Origin: Streptomyces zaomyceticus
GTDB taxonomy: Bacteria > Actinomycetota > Actinomycetes > Streptomycetales > Streptomycetaceae
Length of the DNA: 64,000 bases
NCBI RefSeq assembly: GCF_014656215.1
Contig: NZ_BNBZ01000013.1
Span: 1-64,000 of the forward strand
Reading direction: 5' to 3'
In this document: positions 1 through 7,587 of the stretch, in pieces
Layout of the letters: each line of letters opens with the position of its first letter
Position numbering within the stretch: the first letter of the stretch is position 1
Notes under the pieces: model-generated
Database searches by the model: none
The model's input: only the letters and a program-made list of their open reading frames with translations
Told to the model about the DNA's origin: nothing
Translations under genes and position numbers: made by a program

Positions 1-71
1 GGGCGGCCCGGCTGGGGGGGGACCGCCCGGGGGGGGGGCGGGCGCGCGGCCGGCGCCCCGGCCGCGCGCGG

Positions 72-106
72 CCCGGCGGCGGCGGATGATCTCCGCCGCC
101 GCCGGG
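72..106 (-). terminator. Intrinsic-type hairpin after the GH26-like gene
   Basis: A perfect 15-bp GC-rich stem (72-86 with 92-106) closes a 5-nt loop. It lies 4 nt beyond the stop codon of the minus-strand hydrolase gene. There is no clear U-tract, as is usual in Streptomyces. The first 70 bases of the window are an extreme G/C stretch in which I see no gene. Confidence 0.7.
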
Positions 107-110
107 AGGG

Positions 111-1763
111 TCAGAAGGGCCAGACGCCCTTCAGCGCGTCCTTCCAGTCGAGGTCGACCTCGTCCTTCCAGGAGTCCTTCGGGACACAGACGGGCCCACC
201 GATCCAACTCTCGACCCATGAACCGAGGTTCACGGTCCAGCAGGCGGGCTGAGGCGTCGGCTCGGGCTCGGGCTTCGGTTCCGGCTTGGGTTCCGGCTTG
301 GGCTCAGGCTTGGGTTCCGGCTTGGGCTCGGGCTTGGGTTCCGGCTTGGGCTCGGGCTTCGGCTCGGGCTTGGGCTCGGGCTTGGGTTCCGGCTTGGGCT
401 CGGGCTTCGGCTCAGGCTTGGGTTCCGGCTTGGGCTCGGGCTTGGGTTCCGGCTTCGGTTCCGGCTTGGGCTCAGGCTTCGGCTCAGGCTTGGGCTCAGG
501 CTTCGGCTCAGGCTTGGGCTCAGGCTTGGGTTCCGGCTTCGGTTCCGGCTTGGGCTCAGGCTTGGGTTCCGGCTTGGGTTCCGGCTTCGGCTCCGGAACC
601 GTCGGGTCCACCGGGTCCGTCGGGTCCACCGGGTCCGTCGGGTCGACCGGGTCCGTCGGGTCCGTCGGGTCCACCGGATCGACCGGGTCCGTAGGCCACG
701 TCGGGTCCGTCGGGTCCGTCGGGTCCGTGGGATCCGTCGGCTGCGTCGGGACCTCCGGCTCCGTGCCGTACATCATCTGGCGGAACATCAGCGACGACCG
801 CGGATTGTCGTCGCACTGCCAGACGCCGTGCGGACAGTAGTCGGTGATCGTGTGGTATAGCGGCTTGTGCTGCTTCATCCATTCGAGCATGCGCCGCATG
901 TATTCGGGGTTGTCCCCGTTCCGGAACAGACCCCATTCGGGATAGGAGATCTGCTTTCCGTGCTCGGCCGCGAAATCGACCTGCTTCTGGAGCCCGTACG
1001 GCTCGCTCACGTGCTGGTCGAATCGTGAACCCGGCGGCTGGTCGTACGAATCCATCCCGATGATGTCGACGACGTCGTCACCCGGATAGCACTCGGTCCA
1101 CGGGACGGCGTCGCGGCCGCGGCTCGGGTTGAAGTCGAAGCGGAACTCCTGGCCGGGAACGGAACGCATCGCGGTGACGATCCGGTTCCAGTACTTCTTC
1201 CACGAGGTCGGGTCGGGCGCGCAGCGGTGGGTGTACGTCGTCCCGTTCATCTCCCAGCCGAGGACGACGACGGTGTCGGTGGCTCGGAGCCTGACGAGCC
1301 GTTCGGCGAGGGCCTTGAAGTGGTGGTCGTAGTACCCGGCCGCGCCGAGCCGGAGCTGGCGGCGGACCTCCGCGTCGGAGACGCCGGCCTCGTTGCGTTC
1401 CAGCATGGGCACGTTGAGGACGAACAGCCGGTCGGCCTTCTCGTTGCGCCAGTCCGCCCAGGCGTCGAGGAAGCCGGGCGGGCCCTCGATGTTCTTCCAC
1501 AGGTCGCCGGGGAGGTAGGTGTGGCCGACGCGGAGTTCGCGTCCGCCGAGCCACTGCTGCAGTTGCTCGATACGGGCGACCCCGAGCGCACCCGAGTCGA
1601 GGAAGGCCCCCATGGCGCTGGAGAGAGTCGGTCCGGGGTCTTTCGTCGTCACGGATTCGGTGGCGTGCGCGGGGGACGACAGCACGACTGAGCCCGAGGC
1701 GAGGAGACCGGCGGTGAACACCCCCAGCCACACTCTCGATGTTCTCCGGTGGGTAGTCGCCAT
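111..1763 (-). CDS. Secreted GH26-like glycoside hydrolase (mannanase-type) with long PKPE linker
   Basis: This is a 550-aa exported protein. A Sec signal peptide ends about residue 34 (SSPAHA). A beta/alpha-barrel catalytic region follows at about 50-330. The motif VLGWEMNG carries Glu171 and SYPEWG carries Glu276, spaced like the acid/base and nucleophile of GH26 (clan GH-A) enzymes. The probable substrate is a beta-mannan or beta-1,3-glucan outside the cell; the exact specificity is inferred. Residues about 335-390 are DPT/DPV repeats, followed by more than 100 residues of PKPE repeats that resemble a wall-spanning spacer. The last 45 residues hold a small Trp-rich tail with two Cys, which I do not recognise. 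The start is ATG at 1763. The gene is divergent from the ATP-grasp gene and has no operon partner on its own strand inside the window. Confidence 0.8.
   Translation of the reverse strand: MATTHRRTSRVWLGVFTAGLLASGSVVLSSPAHATESVTTKDPGPTLSSAMGAFLDSGALGVARIEQLQQWLGGRELRVGHTYLPGDLWKNIEGPPGFLDAWADWRNEKADRLFVLNVPMLERNEAGVSDAEVRRQLRLGAAGYYDHHFKALAERLVRLRATDTVVVLGWEMNGTTYTHRCAPDPTSWKKYWNRIVTAMRSVPGQEFRFDFNPSRGRDAVPWTECYPGDDVVDIIGMDSYDQPPGSRFDQHVSEPYGLQKQVDFAAEHGKQISYPEWGLFRNGDNPEYMRRMLEWMKQHKPLYHTITDYCPHGVWQCDDNPRSSLMFRQMMYGTEPEVPTQPTDPTDPTDPTDPTWPTDPVDPVDPTDPTDPVDPTDPVDPTDPVDPTVPEPKPEPKPEPKPEPKPEPKPEPKPEPKPEPKPEPKPEPKPEPKPEPKPEPKPEPKPEPKPEPKPEPKPEPKPEPKPEPKPEPKPEPKPEPKPEPKPEPKPEPKPEPKPEPEPTPQPACWTVNLGSWVESWIGGPVCVPKDSWKDEVDLDWKDALKGVWPF
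256..596 (-). repeat. 12-bp tandem repeat array coding PKPE units
   Basis: Imperfect 12-bp units alternate between two synonymous versions and encode nearly uninterrupted Pro-Lys-Pro-Glu inside the hydrolase gene. The array is in frame, so gain or loss of units would only change linker length. The opposite strand reads as Gly-Leu-Gly-Ser repeats, which I treat as a shadow. Confidence 0.85.
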
Positions 1764-1909
1764 GGCCGCTCCTTCGCGTCGTGCGCCTTTTTTTGATGGT
1801 TCGTCAATCTGATACTCCGAAAGTATTCCTAATGAGCCGACCGTGAACTCGACTTCCCTCTGATCAGTAGTCCATTAGAGGATTTCATCGCCCGGTTGGG
1901 GCACCCGAG
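1764..1909. other. AT-richer divergent promoter region
   Basis: This 146-bp gap separates the divergent hydrolase and ATP-grasp genes. It is noticeably richer in A and T than its surroundings and includes a T run at 1790-1796 and a small inverted repeat (ATACT/AGTAT) near 1812-1826. It very probably holds both promoters, but I cannot place -10 and -35 elements with confidence. Confidence 0.4.
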
Positions 1910-3250
1910 ATGAAGGGGCATGCCGTGCTGCGCCGTCAGAGTTTCGACACCAGCGTTCCCACCGTCCTTGTACGGCTCGACCGGAATCCCTTCCACCACG
2001 GCACTCTCGGAGCGGCGCGCTCACTGGGCCGGGCGGGAATTCCCGTCCATGCCGTCGTCGAATCGAGCACCAGCCCGGTCGCCCGCTCCCGCTATCTCCG
2101 ATCGGCCCGCGCGAGCCCGGGGACGACCTCCTCCACCGAGCTGGCGGCGCTCCTCCACCGGATCGCGGACGAGACGGCGTCGCCGGAGACCTCCGGCGGC
2201 CCGTCGGCTCCCCTTCTCGTGCTCCCCCTGGACGATGTCAGCGCGCTCGCCCTGGCCCGTCACCGCGCCGAGCTCTCCCCGCGCTTCCTGCTCCCCGAGC
2301 AGACCGAGGAACAGTTGCTGCGGGTCGCGGACAAGGCGGAGCTCGCCGAGACCTGCGGGGACCTCGGCCTGCCCCATCCCCGTACCGAACTCCCCACCGG
2401 TGCCGACGAGGCCGCCGCCATGGCCTGGTCGCTGGGGCTGCCGGTGGTCGCCAAGTGGAGCCGTCCCTGGCTGCTCCCGGCAGGGGGCGGGCTGCGCAGC
2501 ACCTCGATCGTGCGGTCGCTCGCCGAGGTGCGGGAGCTGTACGCCCGCACCCCGGAGGCCGGCAGCCGGCTGCTGCTCCAGAGACTGCTTCCGGCGGGCC
2601 GGGACCTGGACTGGTTCTTCCACGGGTACGTGGACACGCGGGGCGGCTGCACGACGGGGGCGACCGGCCGCAAGGAGCGGTCGTGGCCCGACGGGGCCGG
2701 TCTGACCGCCGCGGGCCGCTGGACGGTGAACCCGGCCGTGGACCGTGCGGCCCGCGAGCTGTTCGCCGCGCTGGGCTACCGGGGCGTGTGCGACCTGGAC
2801 TTCCGGCTCGACCGGTCGACCGGCGCGTACCACCTGCTCGACTTCAACCCACGGCCCGGCGCGCAGTTCCGGCTCTTCGCCGATCCGGAAGGCCTGGACG
2901 TGGTGCGGGCGCTCCATCTGGACCTGACCGGGAGGCCCGTGCCGCCGCACTCCCCCGCGTACGGCCGCAGGTTCGTCGTCGAGAACTACGCGGCGCTCTC
3001 GCTCCTCTCCTCCCCGCGCCGCCGGTACGCGGCCGAGCCGCGGACGGCGCCGCACCGGACCGAGTACGCCTGGTGGGCGGCCGACGACCCGGCCCCCGCG
3101 CTCGCGATGGGGTGCGCCTGGCTCGGTCACCTGCTGCGCAAGGCCCTGACCTCGCTCCGGAGACGCCTCGCGTCCCTGCGGGCGCGCCCGCAGGTGCCCC
3201 CGACGACGCCGGCGGCCCGCAGTTCCTCCGACCAGCTCACCCCACGATGA
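1910..3250 (+). CDS. ATP-grasp domain protein (carboxylate-amine ligase-like)
   Basis: The protein is about 446 aa. It has an N-terminal Rossmann-like substrate half (VLVRLDRNPFHHGTLGAARSLGRAG) and a C-terminal ATP-grasp half. The DLDFRLD...LLDFNPRPG segment near residues 300-325 supplies the expected acidic metal-binding residues and the Asn of the ATP-grasp site. Relatives join a carboxylate to an amine through an acyl phosphate; the substrates here are unknown. ATG at 1910 has no obvious ribosome binding site, whereas GTG at 1925 follows AAGGGG at a good distance and may be the true start. The stop overlaps the ATG of the FAD oxidoreductase (ATGA), implying translational coupling and a joint pathway. 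Confidence 0.75.
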   Translation: MKGHAVLRRQSFDTSVPTVLVRLDRNPFHHGTLGAARSLGRAGIPVHAVVESSTSPVARSRYLRSARASPGTTSSTELAALLHRIADETASPETSGGPSAPLLVLPLDDVSALALARHRAELSPRFLLPEQTEEQLLRVADKAELAETCGDLGLPHPRTELPTGADEAAAMAWSLGLPVVAKWSRPWLLPAGGGLRSTSIVRSLAEVRELYARTPEAGSRLLLQRLLPAGRDLDWFFHGYVDTRGGCTTGATGRKERSWPDGAGLTAAGRWTVNPAVDRAARELFAALGYRGVCDLDFRLDRSTGAYHLLDFNPRPGAQFRLFADPEGLDVVRALHLDLTGRPVPPHSPAYGRRFVVENYAALSLLSSPRRRYAAEPRTAPHRTEYAWWAADDPAPALAMGCAWLGHLLRKALTSLRRRLASLRARPQVPPTTPAARSSSDQLTPR

Positions 3251-4533
3251 AGGTGGAAGCCACGATGTCGAAGTCGATGTACGACCTGGTGGTCGTGGGG
3301 GCCGGACCGTACGGCCTGTCCGTGGCCGCGCACGCGGCGGCCCACGGGCTGCGCCTGCGGACCTTCGGCCGCTCGATGGAGTCCTGGCACGCCATGCCCT
3401 CCGGAATGTTCCTGAAGTCGGAACCCTGGGCCTCCCATCTCTCCGACCCGGAGGGCGCGTACGGGCTCGACGCCTACGCCGCCGTGCGGGGCGTGCGCGC
3501 CGCGCACGGGGTGCCGCTGCCGGTCGACTTCTTCGCCTCGTACGGCGACTGGTTCGCCCGGCAGGCCGTGCCCGCGCTCGACGAGCGGCTGATCGGCACG
3601 GTGGCGCCCGCCGCCGACGGCTTCGAGCTGCTCACCGAGGACGGCGAGGCCCTGCGGGCCCGAACGGTGGCGCTGGCCGTGGGCGTCCTGCCCTTCATGG
3701 AGGTCCCGGGGCCGCTGCGGGAGCTGCCCCGGCGGTTCGTCACCCACTCCAGCCACCACGGCGGGCTCGACCGCTTCGCCGGGCGGGACGTCACCGTCGT
3801 CGGGGCCGGTCAGGCCGCCCTGGAGACGGCCGCGCTCCTCGTCGAGCAGGGGGCCGCGACCGTACGGATCCTCGCCCGCGCGGACCGGCTGCACTGGAAC
3901 ACGCCGCCCCCGGCCCTGGACCGCGGTCCGTGGCCCGCGGTGCGCGCCCCGCACACGGGGCTCGGCTGCGGCTGGCGGAACAAGCTGTACGCGGACGCCC
4001 CCGGGGTCTTCCGGCGTCTGCCGGCCGCCACCCGCGCGCGGATCTTCGACTCGGCGCTGGGCCCGGCGGGTGCCTGGTGGCTCCGCGAGCGCTTCGCGGC
4101 GGTCGGGGAGGTACGTCTGGGGCAGCGGATCACCTCGGCGACCGTGACCCCGGACGAGCGGCTCCGGCTCGACGTGGCCGGGCCGGAGGGGTCGACGGTC
4201 CTGGAGACGGACCACGTGGTGGCTGCCACCGGCTTCACCCCGGGCGTGGACCGGGCGACCGTGCTCTCGCCCGTGCTGCGCGCCTCTCTGCGCACGGTCG
4301 GCGGGGGCGGCGCTCCGGAGGTCGGCGGTCTCTTCGAGTCCTCGTGGCCGGGGCTGTTCCTCGCGGGGCTGCTCACCGCTCCGTCGTACGGTCCGTCGAT
4401 GCGGTTCGTCCTCGGCGCCGAGTACACGGCGGGGCGGCTGGTGCGCGGGGTGCGGCAGCGGCTGCGGGCGGGTGCCCGGGGCGGGGCGGTGGGGCGGCCC
4501 CGTGCGGGCGGGAAGGCACCGGCCGCGGCGTGA
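3247..4533 (+). CDS. FAD/NAD(P)-dependent oxidoreductase, flavin monooxygenase-like
   Basis: This is a 428-aa protein of the two-dinucleotide-binding flavoprotein superfamily. It has an N-terminal FAD motif VVGAGPYGLSVAAHAA and a second Rossmann motif VTVVGAGQAALETAALL near residue 180. The LKSEPWASHL segment after the FAD domain resembles N-hydroxylating and Baeyer-Villiger-type monooxygenases. The start is ATG at 3247 (ATGA overlap with the ATP-grasp gene) or ATG at 3265, which has a purine-rich stretch upstream. I infer that it oxidises the ATP-grasp product or its precursor. No carrier protein, NRPS or PKS lies nearby, so the product is unknown. Confidence 0.75.
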   Translation: MKVEATMSKSMYDLVVVGAGPYGLSVAAHAAAHGLRLRTFGRSMESWHAMPSGMFLKSEPWASHLSDPEGAYGLDAYAAVRGVRAAHGVPLPVDFFASYGDWFARQAVPALDERLIGTVAPAADGFELLTEDGEALRARTVALAVGVLPFMEVPGPLRELPRRFVTHSSHHGGLDRFAGRDVTVVGAGQAALETAALLVEQGAATVRILARADRLHWNTPPPALDRGPWPAVRAPHTGLGCGWRNKLYADAPGVFRRLPAATRARIFDSALGPAGAWWLRERFAAVGEVRLGQRITSATVTPDERLRLDVAGPEGSTVLETDHVVAATGFTPGVDRATVLSPVLRASLRTVGGGGAPEVGGLFESSWPGLFLAGLLTAPSYGPSMRFVLGAEYTAGRLVRGVRQRLRAGARGGAVGRPRAGGKAPAAA

Positions 4534-4536
4534 CGG

Positions 4537-4580
4537 AGGGCCGGCCCCCGGGGAGCGGATGCTTCCCGGGGGCCGGCCCT
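4537..4580. terminator. Strong hairpin between the FAD oxidoreductase and chaplin genes
   Basis: A 16-bp perfect stem (4537-4552 with 4565-4580) closes a 12-nt loop. It begins a few bases after the oxidoreductase stop and also lies beyond the 3' end of the convergent chaplin gene, so it can serve both. Confidence 0.8.
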
Positions 4581-4614
4581 TTGCCCGTGTGTCGCTGGGG
4601 ACTCAGGCGTCGAC

Positions 4615-4848
4615 TCAGGCGTTGACGCAGGTGTTGAACGCGGCCGGGTTGAGCAGGCCGATGACGTTCACGCTGTTGCCGCAGACGTTGATCGGCACGT
4701 GGACCGGGATCTGGACGACGTTGCCGGAGAGGACACCCGGCGAGCCGATCGCGGCACCGTAGGCGTCCGCGTCCGCGAAGGCGGGAGACGCCGCACCCAT
4801 GGCCATGACGATTCCGGCGACAACGGCCGCGACCTTCTTGCAGTTCAT
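4615..4848 (-). CDS. Short chaplin
   Basis: This is a 77-aa hydrophobic surface protein that assembles into amyloid-like fibrils on aerial hyphae and spores. A signal peptide ends near residue 24 (ASPAFA) and is followed by one chaplin domain. Typical segments are GSPGVLSGN, VHVPINVCGN and VNVIGLLNPA, with the two conserved Cys that form the intramolecular disulphide. There is no sortase signal, so it is a short, freely secreted chaplin. The start is ATG at 4848, preceded by AAAGG; the longer in-frame extension has no signal-peptide character. It sits beside rodlin genes, as chpD does beside rdlA in S. coelicolor. Confidence 0.93.
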   Translation of the reverse strand: MNCKKVAAVVAGIVMAMGAASPAFADADAYGAAIGSPGVLSGNVVQIPVHVPINVCGNSVNVIGLLNPAAFNTCVNA

Positions 4849-4964
4849 TTTCGTCTGGATCCTTTCTGTGACGGAAGACATTTCAGGAACCACAACGAAC
4901 ATGCCGCACAAAGGAAACCGAAGCGTCGACGACATTCGCTCTTTCACTCCATCGCGCGCACAGA

Positions 4965-5004
4965 ACAGGGCCGGAAGGAACAGTTTCGTTCCTTCCGGCC
5001 CTGT
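4965..5004 (-). terminator. Hairpin after rodlin 1
   Basis: A perfect 17-bp stem (4965-4981 with 4988-5004) closes a 6-nt loop and lies about 15 nt beyond the stop of the minus-strand rodlin gene. Flanking GCGCGC stretches extend the pairing imperfectly. It separates the rodlin transcript from the chaplin gene. Confidence 0.8.
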
Positions 5005-5019
5005 CGCGCGCGATGCGGA

Positions 5020-5433
5020 TCAGCCGTTGTAGGCGCCGTTCCCGGAGAGGACCGGGATGTCCTCCAGGACGTGCGACAGCGGCTCGTCACCCTTGGCCTG
5101 GGTGGAGTTCTCCGCGCACTGCTGGTTCTGCGGGGAGGACAGGACGTTGATGTCCTGGACCGCGACCGGGACGAGGATGCCGACGAGCGAGCCGACGTTG
5201 CCCTTGACCGGGGCACCCAGGCAGAGCTTGTTCAGCGAGCCCTGGACGGCCGAGAACTGGGGGCTCGCGTCACCGACGGTCTTGGAGTTGCCGAACGACT
5301 GGGACGCGCCGTTGCCGCTGAGCGAGGTCGTGCCGCCGTCGTCGGCGATGGCGAGCGCCGGGGAGGCCGCCGCAGCAGAAGCGCCGACAACAGAGGCCGT
5401 AACAGCCGCAGCCGCCATAATCTTCTTGATCAC
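5020..5433 (-). CDS. Rodlin (copy 1)
   Basis: This is a 137-aa secreted rodlin, a protein that organises chaplin fibrils into the rodlet layer of aerial hyphae and spores. A signal peptide ends at about ASPALA. The mature part has the family segments SLSGNG, a QGSLNKLCLG-type Cys region, VAVQDINVLSSPQNQQC and NSTQAKGDEPLSHVLEDI, with two conserved Cys. The start is GTG at 5433; the same VIKK opening is used by copy 2. This copy is the most diverged of the three. It is transcribed away from copy 2 across a 218-bp intergenic region holding both promoters. Confidence 0.92.
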   Translation of the reverse strand: MIKKIMAAAAVTASVVGASAAAASPALAIADDGGTTSLSGNGASQSFGNSKTVGDASPQFSAVQGSLNKLCLGAPVKGNVGSLVGILVPVAVQDINVLSSPQNQQCAENSTQAKGDEPLSHVLEDIPVLSGNGAYNG

Positions 5434-5482
5434 GGTGATTCCGTTCCTGTTCCCACCAATCGACCTGATTGATGCGACCGGA

Positions 5483-5509
5483 TCAACTGCCCGCGGGGGC
5501 TTTGGTTCC
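5483..5509 (-). promoter_or_regulatory. Predicted sigma-BldN-type promoter of rodlin 1
   Basis: On the minus strand the sequence reads CGGAAC, 16 nt, then AGTTGA, ending about 50 nt upstream of the GTG start. The BldN consensus as I recall it is CGTAAC-N16-CGTTGA, one mismatch in each hexamer. The same pair at the same spacing precedes the other two rodlin genes. Confidence 0.65.
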
Positions 5510-5580
5510 GGCGCTTCACCCGTTCGACTGGGACCTCGTTTCGCGCTGCCGAGTGCGCTCCGCCAAGGGGGTGACACAGC

Positions 5581-5607
5581 GGAACCCCTGGGTCCGGGGC
5601 CAGTTGA
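5581..5607 (+). promoter_or_regulatory. Predicted sigma-BldN-type promoter of rodlin 2
   Basis: CGGAAC (5580-5585) is followed after 16 nt by AGTTGA (5602-5607), 44 nt before the GTG start. The -10 element sits in a conserved CAGTTGATC block shared with rodlins 1 and 3. Confidence 0.65.
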
Positions 5608-5651
5608 TCAGGGCGCTCCCTGCACGGAGCAGGTTCTAGAAGGGAACTCCC

Positions 5652-6062
5652 GTGATCAAGAAGGTTATGGCCACCGCGGCCGCGGCCGTCTCCATCGTCG
5701 GCGCCACCGCCGCCGTGGCCTCCCCCGCGCTCGCCATCGGAAACGACGGCGGCACCACGTCGCTCAGCGGCAACGGCGCGCACCAGGAGTACGGCAACTC
5801 CGCCACGTACGGCAACATGAGCCCGCAGTTCGCGCTCGTCCAGGGCTCCCTGAACAAGCCGTGCATCGGCCTGCCGGCCAAGGTCAACGCCGGTTCGCTG
5901 ATCGGTGCGATCCCGATCGCCGTTCAGGACATCAACGTCCTGTCCTCCCCGCAGAACCAGCAGTGCACCGAGAACTCCACCCAGGCCAAGGGTGACGAGG
6001 CGCTCTCGCACATCCTGGACGACATCCCGGTCCTGTCGGGCAACGGCGTCGGCAACAACTGA
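5652..6062 (+). CDS. Rodlin (copy 2)
   Basis: This 136-aa secreted rodlin opens with MIKKVMATAAAAVS and its signal peptide ends at ASPALA (residue 28). The mature domain ends DDIPVLSGNGVGNN. It is very close to copy 3: both share SLSGNGAHQE, NMSPQ/DMSPQFALVQGSLNK and the Cys-containing AKVNAGSLIG region. The start is GTG at 5652, after AGAAGGGA. It is divergent from copy 1 and followed by a hairpin terminator, so it is probably monocistronic. Rodlins are expressed in aerial hyphae in characterised species, which fits the BldN-like promoter. Confidence 0.93.
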   Translation: MIKKVMATAAAAVSIVGATAAVASPALAIGNDGGTTSLSGNGAHQEYGNSATYGNMSPQFALVQGSLNKPCIGLPAKVNAGSLIGAIPIAVQDINVLSSPQNQQCTENSTQAKGDEALSHILDDIPVLSGNGVGNN

Positions 6063-6095
6063 CGTTCCGCCTTCGCGCGACGACGTTCACACGTC

Positions 6096-6121
6096 AGGGG
6101 CCGCCCTCCGGGGCGGCCCCT
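6096..6121. terminator. Hairpin after rodlin 2
   Basis: An 11-bp perfect stem with a TCCG tetraloop (6096-6106 with 6111-6121) lies between the stop of rodlin 2 and the 3' end of the convergent small ORF at 6128. It is probably bidirectional. Confidence 0.75.
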
Positions 6122-6127
6122 CTCGTT

Positions 6128-6334
6128 TCACCAGGTCGGCCAGACCGGGGTCGCCATCAGACGTTCCCATTCACGGTCCGGCATCCCCGGCACGGTCCGC
6201 CCCGCCTGCACCCACTGGGCGACCAGTGCGGAATAGACCGGGAATGGTGTGCGGTCGACCGGGGCCGGGTCACTCACATATCGGCTCTTCGGAATGAAGG
6301 CCATCCGTTCCCATTTACCGGGATCCGGCGCCAT
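6128..6334 (-). CDS. Small hypothetical protein
   Basis: This is a 68-aa protein I do not recognise. It has no signal peptide or membrane segment and is rich in Pro and Trp, with tryptophans near both ends (KWERM and the C-terminal WPTW). A strong ribosome binding site (GGAGGGAG) lies 5 nt before ATG at 6334. That, plus ordinary Streptomyces codon bias, makes it a credible gene. It is convergent with rodlin 2 and divergent from the LCP gene. Function unknown. Confidence 0.55.
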   Translation of the reverse strand: MAPDPGKWERMAFIPKSRYVSDPAPVDRTPFPVYSALVAQWVQAGRTVPGMPDREWERLMATPVWPTW

Positions 6335-6452
6335 CTTCGCTCCCTCCGCTGCGATTCCCGCATCATTCCACAGGCACCGCAGGAGAGTGATTCGACCTGT
6401 TCATGTCGCGTCGCGGATCTATGTGCGAGGGTGATCGAATTACCGTGCGGGC

Positions 6453-7493
6453 ATGAAATTCCCGCGTGCACGGCGGCCCCGACGTCGGCTGCTCGTCCCG
6501 GCGGCGCTCGCCGCCCTCGCCGCCCTCGCCCCCGGCGCCCTCGCCGCCGCCCCGGACGGTCTCCCCTCCCCCGGACGGGGCCTGAACCTGCTGGTGGTCG
6601 GCATCGACACCCGCAAGGGGGTCACCGCGGAGGAGAAGGAGCGCTTCCGGCTCGGCGGGAAGGAGTGCGACTGCACCGACGTGATGATGCTCGTCCACGT
6701 GTCGGCGGAGAACGACCGGGTCGATGTCGTGGGCCTGCCCCGCGACACGCTCACCAGCTTCCCGTACAAGCACCGCGACCGGCGCACCGGGAAGCTGCAC
6801 GCCGGGCACCCGGCGAAGGTCAACGGCGCCTGGACGGAGGGTGGTTCCGCCTACGCGGTGGAGATCGTCGAGTCGATGACGGGACTGCCCGTCCACCGCT
6901 ACCTGGAGATCGACTTCCGCCGCTTCATGGACACCGTGGACCGCGTCGACGGCGGGGTCCCCATCTGTACGGAGAAGGCCCTCGTCGACCCGGCCACCGG
7001 TATCGACCTGCGGCCCGGGACCAAGGCGGTCGGCGGCGGCGAGGCGCTCCAGTACGTCCGGTCGCGGAAGGCCGACGGGCAGATGGACTTCGGTCGCATC
7101 CGGAAGCAGCAGAAGTTCGTGGTGAACACCCTCGAACGGCTCCGCGAGGACATCCTGGACGATCCCGGAAAGCTGAGGGGCCTCGCGGCGACCCTGCGCG
7201 GGAAGCGCGCGGCCGAACGGGGGATCTCCACGACCGAGCTGCTCACCCTCGCCGCGCGGCTGCGCGACCTGCGACCGGACCGTACGTCGTACGCGACCGT
7301 GCCCGTGCGCGGCTTCAACCCGACCGTCGCGGGCATCGGGTCCACGGTCGGCCTCGACGAGGAGGGGGCGGCGAAGGTCTTCGGGCGGCTCCGCGAGGAC
7401 CTTCCGCTGCCCGCCGCCGACGAGATCGCGCCCAGCGAGGTTTCCGCCGCCACCTACCGGCCCGCCTCCGGGGCTTCGCTCATCTGCCCGTAG
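6453..7493 (+). CDS. LytR-CpsA-Psr (LCP) family protein
   Basis: This 346-aa exported protein starts with an Arg-rich cytoplasmic stub (MKFPRARRPRRR) and a hydrophobic signal or anchor at about residues 13-33. The LCP domain follows, with LNLLVVGIDTR, DCTDVMMLVHVS, VVGLPRDTLT (the Arg and Asp that bind pyrophosphate), KVNGAW and the late ALQYVRSRKADG...DFGRIRKQQ block. LCP enzymes transfer lipid-linked glycopolymers to peptidoglycan. It lies between rodlins 2 and 3, so a role in wall-polymer attachment during aerial growth is a reasonable inference. ATG at 6453 has only a weak ribosome binding site. Confidence 0.88.
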   Translation: MKFPRARRPRRRLLVPAALAALAALAPGALAAAPDGLPSPGRGLNLLVVGIDTRKGVTAEEKERFRLGGKECDCTDVMMLVHVSAENDRVDVVGLPRDTLTSFPYKHRDRRTGKLHAGHPAKVNGAWTEGGSAYAVEIVESMTGLPVHRYLEIDFRRFMDTVDRVDGGVPICTEKALVDPATGIDLRPGTKAVGGGEALQYVRSRKADGQMDFGRIRKQQKFVVNTLERLREDILDDPGKLRGLAATLRGKRAAERGISTTELLTLAARLRDLRPDRTSYATVPVRGFNPTVAGIGSTVGLDEEGAAKVFGRLREDLPLPAADEIAPSEVSAATYRPASGASLICP

Positions 7494-7512
7494 TCCGTCC
7501 GGTGGACTTCGC

Positions 7513-7539
7513 GGAACCTCCGTACCGCCGACCAGTTGA
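7513..7539 (+). promoter_or_regulatory. Predicted sigma-BldN-type promoter of rodlin 3
   Basis: CGGAAC, 16 nt, then AGTTGA, ending 48 nt before the ATG of rodlin 3. It begins only 19 nt after the LCP stop codon, so rodlin 3 has its own promoter and need not depend on read-through. Confidence 0.65.
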
Positions 7540-7587
7540 TCAGTGCGGCTCGGCACTCAGCGAGCCACAATCCGAAAGGCCTGAACA

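Noticed and set aside
286..840. Gly-Ser-Leu-rich open frame opposite the PKPE repeats
   Set aside because: It is the antisense of a coding 12-bp repeat array and has no ribosome binding site or domain.
2455..3246. Upstream extension of the FAD oxidoreductase frame
   Set aside because: The extra 264 residues are Arg/Ala/Gly-rich and overlap the ATP-grasp gene; the flavoprotein motif begins right after 3265.
1910..4533. Start of a larger secondary-metabolite cluster
   Set aside because: No NRPS, PKS, terpene or carrier-protein gene is present; the next genes are the chaplin/rodlin locus.
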